Assembly (NCBI RefSeq): GCF_002750975.1
Contig: NZ_PEJS01000001.1
Location: 4,030,001 to 4,094,000 of the forward strand
From: Stenotrophomonas indicatrix
GTDB taxonomy: Bacteria; Pseudomonadota; Gammaproteobacteria; Xanthomonadales; Xanthomonadaceae
Length of the DNA: 64,000 nucleotides
Direction: 5' to 3'
Shown: piece after piece, positions 17,259 through 24,896 of the stretch
How positions within the stretch are numbered: position 1 is the stretch's first letter
How the letters are laid out: each line of letters starts with the position of its first letter
Program-made: the position numbers and the translations under genes
The notes under the pieces: generated by a model
What the model was told of the DNA's origin: nothing
Database searches by the model: none
The model's input: the letters and a program-made list of their open reading frames with translations, nothing else

Positions 17259-19631
17259 ATGTCCCGAGTGCTGCCCCTGTCCCTCCTGCTGTCTGCCGTG
17301 CTGGCCGCTCCGGCCGCGCAGGCTGCGCCGACACCGATCACCATCGAACAGGCCATGGCCGACCCGGACTGGATCGGTCCGCCGGTGGAGAAGGCCTGGT
17401 GGTCGTGGAACAGCCAGCAGGTGGAGTACCAGCTCAAGCGCAACGGCAGCCCGGTGCGCGACACCTTCCGCCAGCCGATCGCCGGTGGCGTGGCCGCGCA
17501 GGTGGCCGATGACCAGCGCGGCAGCCTGGACGTGGCCGATCCGGTGTACGACCGCAGCCGCACGCGCAGCGCGTTCGTGCGCAACGGCGACGTGTTCGTG
17601 CGCGACCTGCGCAGCGGCGCACTGACCCAGCTGACCCGCAGCAACGAGCGCGCCAGCGGTGTGAACTTCGCCGCCGACAACGGCGTGATCTGGCGCGTCG
17701 GCCAGAACTGGTTCCACTGGACCGCCGCCAGCGGCGTGCAGCAGGTGGCCAGCCTGAAAGCCGAAAAGGATCCCAGCACGCCGCCGAAGGCCGACGTGCT
17801 GCGCGACCAGCAGCTGCGCACGCTGGAAACCCTGCGCCGCGACCGCGAACAGCGCGAGGCGCTGAAGGACCAGGACCAGCGCTGGCGCCAGGCCGACCCG
17901 ACCCGCGCACCGGGTCCGGTGTTCCTGGGTGCCGACGTGGAGATCGTCGACAGCGTGCTGTCGCCGGACCTGGGCCACCTGATCGTGACCACCAAGCCGA
18001 AGGACTTCGATGACGGCCGCGGCGGCAAGATGCCGCTGTACGTGACCGAGTCGGGCTATGAGGAAACCGAGGACACCCGTCAGCGCGTCGGCCGCAACGG
18101 CTTCGAGCCGCACACTCTGTGGTTCGTGGATGTACGCAGCGGCAAGGCCGAGAAGCTGTCGCTGTCCAGCCTGCCGGGCATCGGCACCGATCCGCTGGCC
18201 GAGCTGCGCCGCAAGGCCGGCAAGGACGCACTGAAGGGCGACCGCAGCGTGCAGGTGATGAGCGACTTCATGGGCGGTGGCATCCGCTGGAGCGCTGACG
18301 GCCAGCAGGCCGCGGTGATGCTGCGCGCCAACGACAACAAGGACCGCTGGATCGTCAGCGTTGCTGCCGCCGACGGCCGCGTGCAGAACCGCCACCGGCT
18401 GACCGACAACGCCTGGATCAACTGGGGCTTCAACGATTTCGGCTGGATGGCCGATGGCCGCACGCTGTGGCTGCTGTCCGAGGAATCCGGCTTCTCGCAC
18501 CTGTACACCCAGGCCGGTGGCGGCAAGCCGCAGGCGCTGACCAGCGGCAAGTGGGAAACCTCGGCGCCGGTGCTGTCGGCCGACGGCAAGGGCTTCTACT
18601 TCCTGTGCAACCAGCAGGCCCCGCATGACTACGAAGTCTGCGCGGTCGATACCGCTGCCCGCCAGGTGCGCGAGCTGACCAGCCTCAATGGCGTGGAAGA
18701 TTTCTCGCTGTCGCCGGATGGCCAGCAGCTGCTGGTGCGCTATTCCGGCGCCTACCTGCCGGCGCAGCTGGCGGTGGTGCCGAGTACCGGCGCTGGCCAG
18801 GCGCGCGTGCTGACCGATACCCGTACCGCCGAGTACAAGGCGCGCCAGTGGATCCAGCCGAAGCTGGTGGCGGTGCCGTCCAAGCATGGCGCCGGCGTGG
18901 TCTGGGCCAAGTACTACGAGCCGGAAAACAAGGAACCCGGCAAGAAGTACCCGATCGTGATGTTCGTGCACGGTGCCGGCTACCTGCAGAACGTGCACCA
19001 GCGCTACCCGGCCTACTTCCGCGAGCAGATGTTCCACAACCTGCTGGTGCAGAAGGGCTACATCGTGCTGGACATGGACTACCGCGGCAGCGAAGGCTAT
19101 GGCCGCGACTGGCGCACGGCGATCTATCGCAACATGGGCCACCCGGAGCTGGAAGACTACAAGGACGGCCTGGACTGGCTGGTCGACACCCAGCAGGGTG
19201 ACCGTGACCACGCCGGCATCTACGGCGGCTCCTACGGCGGCTTCATGACCTTCATGGCCCTGTTCCGCTCGCCGGGCACGTTCAAGGCCGGCGCCGCGCT
19301 GCGTCCGGTGGTCGACTGGCACCAGTACAACCACGGCTACACCAGCAACATCCTCAACACCCCGGACATCGATCCGGAGGCGTACCGCGTGTCCTCGCCG
19401 ATCGAGTACGCACAGAACCTGCAGGACAACCTGCTGATCGCCCACGGCATGATGGACGACAACGTGTTCTTCCAGGATTCGGTGAACCTGACCCAGCGCC
19501 TGATCGAGCTGCACAAGGACAACTGGTCGATCGCGCCGTACCCGCTGGAGCGCCATGGCTACGTGCGTGCCGATTCCTGGCTGGACCAGTACAAGCGCAT
19601 CCTCAAGCTGTTCGAGCAGAACCTGAAGTGA
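17259..19631 (+). CDS. S9-family prolyl oligopeptidase (DPP IV-like), secreted
   Basis: The 790-residue product has a Sec signal (MSRVLPLSLLLSAVLAAPAAQAA), a beta-propeller-like region with DPP IV-N type repeats, and a C-terminal alpha/beta hydrolase. The nucleophile is in GGSYGG (Ser about 658), the Asp in HGMMDDNVFF and the His in LERHGY. It should cleave dipeptides after Pro or Ala in the periplasm. The ATG at 17259 was chosen because it starts the signal peptide. Its stop overlaps the NUDIX GTG start. Confidence 0.9.
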   Translation: MSRVLPLSLLLSAVLAAPAAQAAPTPITIEQAMADPDWIGPPVEKAWWSWNSQQVEYQLKRNGSPVRDTFRQPIAGGVAAQVADDQRGSLDVADPVYDRSRTRSAFVRNGDVFVRDLRSGALTQLTRSNERASGVNFAADNGVIWRVGQNWFHWTAASGVQQVASLKAEKDPSTPPKADVLRDQQLRTLETLRRDREQREALKDQDQRWRQADPTRAPGPVFLGADVEIVDSVLSPDLGHLIVTTKPKDFDDGRGGKMPLYVTESGYEETEDTRQRVGRNGFEPHTLWFVDVRSGKAEKLSLSSLPGIGTDPLAELRRKAGKDALKGDRSVQVMSDFMGGGIRWSADGQQAAVMLRANDNKDRWIVSVAAADGRVQNRHRLTDNAWINWGFNDFGWMADGRTLWLLSEESGFSHLYTQAGGGKPQALTSGKWETSAPVLSADGKGFYFLCNQQAPHDYEVCAVDTAARQVRELTSLNGVEDFSLSPDGQQLLVRYSGAYLPAQLAVVPSTGAGQARVLTDTRTAEYKARQWIQPKLVAVPSKHGAGVVWAKYYEPENKEPGKKYPIVMFVHGAGYLQNVHQRYPAYFREQMFHNLLVQKGYIVLDMDYRGSEGYGRDWRTAIYRNMGHPELEDYKDGLDWLVDTQQGDRDHAGIYGGSYGGFMTFMALFRSPGTFKAGAALRPVVDWHQYNHGYTSNILNTPDIDPEAYRVSSPIEYAQNLQDNLLIAHGMMDDNVFFQDSVNLTQRLIELHKDNWSIAPYPLERHGYVRADSWLDQYKRILKLFEQNLK

Positions 19632-20047
19632 GTGCTGCCGCGGCCACGATCCACATCGTGGCCGCGGTCATCCTCGATGACCGTGGCCGGGCACTGGTGG
19701 TGCGCAAGCACGGTGCCAGCCGCTTCATCCAGCCAGGCGGCAAGCCCGACCCGGGCGAGGCACCCCTGCAGGCACTGGCACGCGAACTGGACGAGGAACT
19801 GGGTGTACAGCTGCACACCGCTTCGGCCATCGCACTCGGGAGTTTCGAGGACTGGGCGGTGAACGAGCCCGGCCATCGCGTGCAGGCGCAGGCCTGGCGG
19901 GTGTGGATCGAAGGTGAGCCGTGCGCGCGTGCGGAGATCGCCGAACTGGCCTGGGTGCCGCTGCAGCCGCCGCACGGCCAGCCCTTGGCACCCTTGAGTG
20001 AACACCATATCCTGCCGGCGGTCGCTGCCCTGGCGACGGCCCGCTGA
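19628..20047 (+). CDS. NUDIX hydrolase
   Basis: The 139-residue protein contains an exact Nudix box: GKPDPGEAPLQALARELDEELGV fits G-x5-E-x7-R-E-U-x-E-E-x-G-U. It hydrolyses a nucleoside diphosphate linked to another group, but the substrate cannot be told from sequence. It starts with GTG overlapping the S9 peptidase stop (GTGA), so it is co-translated with it. Confidence 0.9.
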   Translation: MSAAAATIHIVAAVILDDRGRALVVRKHGASRFIQPGGKPDPGEAPLQALARELDEELGVQLHTASAIALGSFEDWAVNEPGHRVQAQAWRVWIEGEPCARAEIAELAWVPLQPPHGQPLAPLSEHHILPAVAALATAR

Positions 20048-20077
20048 CCCGGCGGGCATCGCTCACCCGGACAACGG

Positions 20078-20641
20078 ATGTCAGCTTCGATTCCCTCGAT
20101 TCCAGCACCTGCCCCACCGCCACCCAGCAACTGGGTCGGCGCAGTGGCGCAGGGCTCGTTCTGGCTGAGCCTGCTGGTCACCCTCTATTTCCTCGCGCAG
20201 GCGCTCATGGCCGCGGCACTGGCCCGCACCGGGTTCTGGACCACGCTGGTGACACTGGCATGGGAACAGCAGCTCGACGGCAGCCTGTGGTGGATGCTGA
20301 AACACCCGGCGGCCACCTCGCTGCTGGTTGCCCTGCTCTGCCTGTTCTCGACCCTGGCCAGCTGGGGCCTGTGGCGCGAGCGACGCTGGGGCCTGTGGGC
20401 CTATGTGTGGATGCTGGGCCTGAGCGCGCTGGCCAACTTCGTGATCGCCTGGTGGATGGATCGCCTGCTGCTGGTGTTGATCGCGCTGCTTGCCAGCGAC
20501 CCCACGGCGCAGCATGAGCTGCAGGTGCAGCGTGTGCTGTTCACCTTGACACTGGTCGGCACCTCGGTGCTGTTCGCGGGGCTGCAGGGCTGGCTGGGTT
20601 GGCGCCTGCTGCGACCGGACATCCGCTGCCGCTTCCGCTGA
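20078..20641 (+). CDS. four-helix membrane protein, unknown function
   Basis: A 187-residue protein with a proline-rich start (SIPAPAPPPPS) and about four membrane helices (near 28-50, 70-93, 105-125 and 150-175). No family is recognised. It lies 30 bases after the NUDIX gene and 37 bases before the Cys-rich paralogue pair, all on the same strand, so it probably belongs to this operon. Confidence 0.75.
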   Translation: MSASIPSIPAPAPPPPSNWVGAVAQGSFWLSLLVTLYFLAQALMAAALARTGFWTTLVTLAWEQQLDGSLWWMLKHPAATSLLVALLCLFSTLASWGLWRERRWGLWAYVWMLGLSALANFVIAWWMDRLLLVLIALLASDPTAQHELQVQRVLFTLTLVGTSVLFAGLQGWLGWRLLRPDIRCRFR

Positions 20642-20678
20642 CTCCCCTCCCGCGTTCCGCCTTCGACAAGGATGTCGC

Positions 20679-21872
20679 ATGCCTGCCCTGCTCCGGATGC
20701 TGCTGACCGTCACTGCGCTGCTGCTGGCCACCCCGCCGGCGCCGGCCGCAGCCTCCGCTTCCACGCCCGCGCCGCTGCGATGTGGCCGGTACGTCAATGC
20801 GCAGAATGATGCCGCGCTGGTGATCGACTCGCACAACCGGGGCCGTCGCCTGGCGACGGGCTTTGATCTCGAATCGCTGCAGATCGAACGCGATGGCAAC
20901 GGCCTGGTGCTGGTCAACCTGGATGACGGCGTGGCAACAGCGCTCACTGCCAGTGCTGATGGCAGACGCATCAACGACACGCTGCAGGACTACCAGCTGC
21001 GTGCACCGGCGGTCTGCCAGCCGGTGGCCGTGAACGCCGCCGGCAGCTGCCTGGCCGATGCGAACCGCTGCATGGCTCGCCTGCACGCGGCGACGCCGCC
21101 GCAGCTGCTGACCGCCTGCCAACAGGGCGTGGGCGCGGCCTGCAGCGGCCTGTTGCTGGGCTACGTGGACGATGCGCTCCTCGCCGCCGCGTCTGCCAAG
21201 GGCGTAGCGCTGGCTACCGCCGCATCGGCGCCCTGCACCACCGATGCGGAGCGCGAGGAGGTGCTGACCTGCCGTGATGCCCGTCGTGACGCGTTGGCCG
21301 CCGCCGTGGCACAGGCCAGCGGCCAGGCGTTCGCCCGTGGCATCGATCCAGCGTGGGTGGAACTGCCGGCGGCGCAGCGCGACCAGTTGCAGCAGCTGTG
21401 CCTGCAGCAGCGCGCTGGCCGCTTCTGCACCGAAGTGGCCGAGCAGCAGTTGAATGCGCGCGATCCGCAGGCGGCCGTGCAGGCGTTGCAGGTGGTCTGC
21501 GACAGCGGTCGCGACAGCGCATGCGAACGGGTCGAGCCCCTGCAGGCACTCGGTGCCGCGCTGCGCCTGGTCGATGCGACCGAGCCGCCCTGTGGCCTGT
21601 ACCGGGCCGACGGCGGCACGATCGATGCGGTTGCGTTCGGCGACGATGGCCACGCGACGATCGGTAGCCAGCGCTCGCAGGTGCGACTGCTGGACGGTGC
21701 CATCCATCTGCGCAATGACCACGGCAGCGATCATGTGCTGCGCCTGCTGGCCAATGGCGACCTGCTGGGCATGGATGCCTGGACCGGCTACCAGCGTTAC
21801 CAGCGGCAGCCGGGTGCTGTGCGCTGCAAGGCTGCGCCCACCCGTGATACCGCACCGTCTGCCCGCCGATGA
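20679..21872 (+). CDS. secreted Cys-rich protein, tandem paralogue 1
   Basis: A 397-residue exported protein with a Sec signal ending near AAASAS and a good ribosome site (AAGGATGTCGC before the ATG). The N-terminal block starts CGRYVNAQNDAALV. The middle contains Cys-pair units such as ACQQGVGAACSGLL and VCDSGRDSACERV, and the C-terminal block starts CGLYRADGGTID. The Cys pairs spaced by 6-7 residues resemble Sel1-like Cys-rich repeats, but no match is certain. The product shares its whole plan with the next gene. Confidence 0.8.
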   Translation: MPALLRMLLTVTALLLATPPAPAAASASTPAPLRCGRYVNAQNDAALVIDSHNRGRRLATGFDLESLQIERDGNGLVLVNLDDGVATALTASADGRRINDTLQDYQLRAPAVCQPVAVNAAGSCLADANRCMARLHAATPPQLLTACQQGVGAACSGLLLGYVDDALLAAASAKGVALATAASAPCTTDAEREEVLTCRDARRDALAAAVAQASGQAFARGIDPAWVELPAAQRDQLQQLCLQQRAGRFCTEVAEQQLNARDPQAAVQALQVVCDSGRDSACERVEPLQALGAALRLVDATEPPCGLYRADGGTIDAVAFGDDGHATIGSQRSQVRLLDGAIHLRNDHGSDHVLRLLANGDLLGMDAWTGYQRYQRQPGAVRCKAAPTRDTAPSARR

Positions 21873-21913
21873 TGACCATCGTTCCACGTACCGTTTCTGC
21901 AAGGAGTTCCTGC

Positions 21914-23095
21914 ATGCCCCCCTCCACTGCCCACCGCGGCCACCTGTCACGCGGGTGGATCGCCGCGCTGCTGTTGTCGCTCGGCCCGGCAGCATCCGCG
22001 CAACCACTGCTGTGCGGCACCTTCAAGGACGCTGACAGCGGCACCCGGCTGACGGTGGAAAGCCCAGTGCAGGGCTCCCGCCTCATCCCCGGCGCGGCCC
22101 CGGAGCCCTACAACCTGGAGCAGCTGGAGGACGTGCTGATGCTGGCCAACCTGGCCACCGGCGACATCGAGGTCCTGCAGATCATCGACGAGGGCCACGC
22201 GCTGGCCGGCGAAGAGCGTTACTACACGCTGGAAAGCACGGCGGTCTGCCAGGCGTCACCGGTGTTCGCAGCGGGCAGCTGCCGCGCCGATATCGCCAGC
22301 TGCATGGATGACATGGCAGTGGCCGGACCCGAGCGCTGGCGGCAGTGGTGCCGTGAAGGCGTGCCGGCCGGCTGCAATCGCTTGATCGAGGATTATCGCA
22401 GCGACGCCCGCAATGCCCTGGTGCTCGACATCGCCCTGGCCAGCAATCGCGAGGAGCCTGCTGAACCTGCGGCATGCCAGCGTGGCAGCACGGACGTCGA
22501 CGCAGAAGCATGCAAACAGGCCGAAGCGGTGGGCCGGGTCCGTGATGCGGCCTGGGCGTTCTCGGTGGCGCGAAGCATCCCGCGCGACGTGCCGCTACCG
22601 GCAGCGCGGCTGGACGAGGTCAGCATGCTGTGCCGCAAGCATCCCAGTGCCAGTTCCTGCCATGCCGCGGCCGTGGCGCTGTGGGCATCGGCGCGCCTGC
22701 TGCCGGCCCGCGATGCCCTGCAGCTGGCCTGCAGCATCGGTCGGGACCCGCAGGCCTGCAGCAGCGTCGCGCCCTTGGCCGCACTGAGCAGCGCAGACCT
22801 GGTCATCGTGGACGTGGCCACGCTGCCCTGCGGCCGCTATGCGGCGCAGGGCCACTCCCTGGTGTTCGGCGACGACGCCCAGGTCAAGGTCGATGCGTCC
22901 GGCAGGCAGCCGGCGGTCATGCGCGAGGGCGCCATCCGGGTGCGGAACGAGGAAGGTGAGGACCACGTGTTCTGGCAGCTGGCCAATGGCGATCTTGTAG
23001 GCAACGACCGTTGGGCCCGCTTCGCCCGCTACCAGCGTGACGGTTCGTCGCCGACCTGCGGGGCGCGTGCCAGCGCAGGCACGGCGCTGCGGTAA
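21914..23095 (+). CDS. secreted Cys-rich protein, tandem paralogue 2
   Basis: A 393-residue exported protein; the ATG at 21914 follows AAGGAGTTCCTGC and starts [21 protein letters not shown], a signal peptide. It repeats the plan of paralogue 1: [13 protein letters not shown] at the N-terminus, Cys-pair units ([39 protein letters not shown]) and a C-terminal CGRY...[19 protein letters not shown] block. The pair probably arose by tandem duplication and has diverged strongly. The hemF gene starts 10 bases downstream. Confidence 0.8.
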   Translation: MPPSTAHRGHLSRGWIAALLLSLGPAASAQPLLCGTFKDADSGTRLTVESPVQGSRLIPGAAPEPYNLEQLEDVLMLANLATGDIEVLQIIDEGHALAGEERYYTLESTAVCQASPVFAAGSCRADIASCMDDMAVAGPERWRQWCREGVPAGCNRLIEDYRSDARNALVLDIALASNREEPAEPAACQRGSTDVDAEACKQAEAVGRVRDAAWAFSVARSIPRDVPLPAARLDEVSMLCRKHPSASSCHAAAVALWASARLLPARDALQLACSIGRDPQACSSVAPLAALSSADLVIVDVATLPCGRYAAQGHSLVFGDDAQVKVDASGRQPAVMREGAIRVRNEEGEDHVFWQLANGDLVGNDRWARFARYQRDGSSPTCGARASAGTALR

Positions 23096-23105
23096 AGTAC
23101 GCGCC

Positions 23106-24002
23106 ATGAACGAATTCGAGCGCGTGCGCGCCTACCTCACCGACCTGCAGGACCGCATCTGTGCAGCGATCGAATCCGCAGATGGCCGGGCACGCTTCCA
23201 GGAAGATCTGTGGCAGCGCGCCGAAGGTGGCGGTGGCCGCACCCGCGTGCTGCGCGATGGCGCGGTGTTCGAGCAGGCCGGTATCGGCTTTTCCGATGTG
23301 GCGGGCAGTCGCCTGCCGCCGTCGGCTTCGGCCAACCGGCCGGAACTGGCCGGTGCCTCGTGGCGCGCCACCGGTGTGTCGCTGGTGTTCCACCCACTCA
23401 ACCCCTACGTGCCGACCACCCACGCCAACGTGCGCTTCTTCCAGGCCCAGCGCGACGGCGAGGTGGTGGCCAGCTGGTTCGGCGGTGGCTTCGACCTGAC
23501 CCCGTTCTACCCGTTCGACGAGGACATGCAGCACTGGCATCGGGTGGCGCGCGATCTGTGTGCACCGTTCGGCGACGAACGCTACGCCGCGCACAAGCGC
23601 TGGTGCGATGAGTATTTCTTCCTGCGCCACCGCAATGAGACGCGCGGTGTGGGTGGTCTGTTCTTCGATGATCTGCACGGCGATTTCGAACGCGATTTCG
23701 CCTACCTGCGCGCGGTCGGCGATGGCTTCCTCGATGCCTACCTGCCGATCGTGCAGCAGCGCAAGGACACGCCCTACGGCGAACGCGAGCGCGAGTTCCA
23801 GCTGTACCGCCGCGGCCGCTACGTCGAGTTCAACCTGGTCTACGACCGTGGCACGCTGTTCGGCCTGCAGAGTGGCGGGCGCAGCGAGAGCATCCTGATG
23901 AGCCTGCCGCCGCGGGTGCGTTGGGAGTACGGCTTCAGCCCCGACGAAGGCAGCGCCGAAGCACGCCTGGCCGATTACCTGGTGCCGCGCGACTGGGTGT
24001 GA
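23106..24002 (+). CDS. hemF: oxygen-dependent coproporphyrinogen III oxidase
   Basis: The 298-residue protein ([19 protein letters not shown]) is of usual HemF length and contains the conserved [17 protein letters not shown] and [22 protein letters not shown] blocks (here [19 protein letters not shown]), plus the C-terminal [20 protein letters not shown]. It converts coproporphyrinogen III to protoporphyrinogen IX with O2 in heme synthesis. It starts 10 bases after the second Cys-rich gene and may be read through from that operon. Confidence 0.97.
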   Translation: MNEFERVRAYLTDLQDRICAAIESADGRARFQEDLWQRAEGGGGRTRVLRDGAVFEQAGIGFSDVAGSRLPPSASANRPELAGASWRATGVSLVFHPLNPYVPTTHANVRFFQAQRDGEVVASWFGGGFDLTPFYPFDEDMQHWHRVARDLCAPFGDERYAAHKRWCDEYFFLRHRNETRGVGGLFFDDLHGDFERDFAYLRAVGDGFLDAYLPIVQQRKDTPYGEREREFQLYRRGRYVEFNLVYDRGTLFGLQSGGRSESILMSLPPRVRWEYGFSPDEGSAEARLADYLVPRDWV

Positions 24003-24019
24003 TGTGTGGCGCCCACAGC

Positions 24020-24042
24020 GGTCGAGCAAGCTCGACCACTAC
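24020..24042 (-). repeat. SMAG-type palindrome
   Basis: On the minus strand this reads GTAGTGGTCGAGCTTGCTCG followed by ACC, a GTAG-headed palindrome. A second imperfect palindrome (GGTCGGGCAAGCTCG) follows at about 24068-24088. They fill the gap between convergent hemF and the DUF421 gene. Confidence 0.75.
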
Positions 24043-24098
24043 CGGGACCGGGCCGAGGCGACAGGCGGTCGGGCAAGCTCGATATCGACCGCACCCGC

Positions 24099-24581
24099 TC
24101 AATCGTCCTTGCGCTTGGGAATGATGGTGATGTGGCCGTTGGTTTCCAGCAGTGCCAGTTCCACTTCTTCCACGCCGATGCAGCTCTGCTGGCGCATGGC
24201 GACATCGAAATCGGCGCGGCTGACCAGCTCGCGCCGCAGCACACTGTCGAAGAGCTTGCCGTTGCGCGCGATCACCACCGGTTCGCCCTCGATCAGCCGT
24301 TCCATGCGGCGGCTGCGGGCGGTGATCCAGCCTACGCCATAGTTCAGCAGGATCAGCGTGGCGGCCAGCAGCAGGCCGCCGGCCAGCGAGGTGTCGGTGC
24401 CCAGCAGTGCGTTCTGCACCGCGTTGCCCAGCAGCACGATCAGCAGCACGTCGAACGGGGTGACCTGACCCAGCGCGCGCTTGCCGCTGAGCCGGACCAT
24501 GCCCAGCACGACTGCGTAGACCACCACCGCGCGCAGGATGAATTCCCACCACGGCATCGCCAAGTCGAACAGATCGGGCAT
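24099..24581 (-). CDS. DUF421 (YetF-like) membrane protein
   Basis: The 160-residue protein starts MPDLFDLAMPWWEFILRAVVVYAVV, has three membrane helices and then the soluble YetF-type domain (EGEPVVIARNGKLFDSVLRRELVSRADFDVAMRQQ). Family members are cytoplasmic-membrane proteins of unclear function. The sX13-like RNA gene ends about 50 bases upstream. Confidence 0.88.
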   Translation of the reverse strand: MPDLFDLAMPWWEFILRAVVVYAVVLGMVRLSGKRALGQVTPFDVLLIVLLGNAVQNALLGTDTSLAGGLLLAATLILLNYGVGWITARSRRMERLIEGEPVVIARNGKLFDSVLRRELVSRADFDVAMRQQSCIGVEEVELALLETNGHITIIPKRKDD

Positions 24582-24630
24582 TGCGGGTTTCCCTGCTGGG
24601 CGGTGGCCCAGCGTGGCGCAGCAGCGCACA

Positions 24631-24669
24631 AATAAAAAGCCCCGCTGACCAGGGGGAGGTCAACGGGGC
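24631..24669 (-). terminator. Rho-independent terminator of the sX13-like RNA
   Basis: On the minus strand GCCCCGTTGACC and GGTCAGCGGGGC form a 12-bp stem (one mismatch) around TCCCCCT, followed by TTTTTATTT. It ends the sX13-like RNA and probably also insulates polA from the DUF421 gene. Confidence 0.9.
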
Positions 24670-24755
24670 CGGGGAACGGGCGCTTGGGGAGGAGCCCCCG
24701 TTCCGAGATCTGCTCCAGGGGATGGGAGAGATCCACGACAGGCATTGCGCCTGTC
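24634..24755 (-). ncRNA. sX13-like small RNA downstream of polA
   Basis: About 120 nt, minus strand, between polA and the DUF421 gene, the same position described for sX13 of Xanthomonas. It has a 5' stem CGACAGGC/GCCTGTCG, then three stem-loops with C-rich loops: GATCT/AGATC around CCCATCCCC, GAACGGG/CCCGTTC around CCTCCCC, and the terminator stem around TCCCCCT. C-rich loops that pair with G-rich mRNA motifs are the sX13 hallmark. A TATAAC -10 lies at 24760-24765; the 5' end is therefore approximate. No clear -35 was seen. Confidence 0.82.
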
Positions 24756-24896
24756 GGGAGTTATAGAAGCACTCCGAACACTAACGGTTCGTGAAGGGGC
24801 CCAATTTAATAAGCACCCATCAGGGAAACATTCATGTTTGAGTCAGAAACATCATGCAAATGAACGAATTCACGGCGTTTTCGGCCTGAATGCGAC

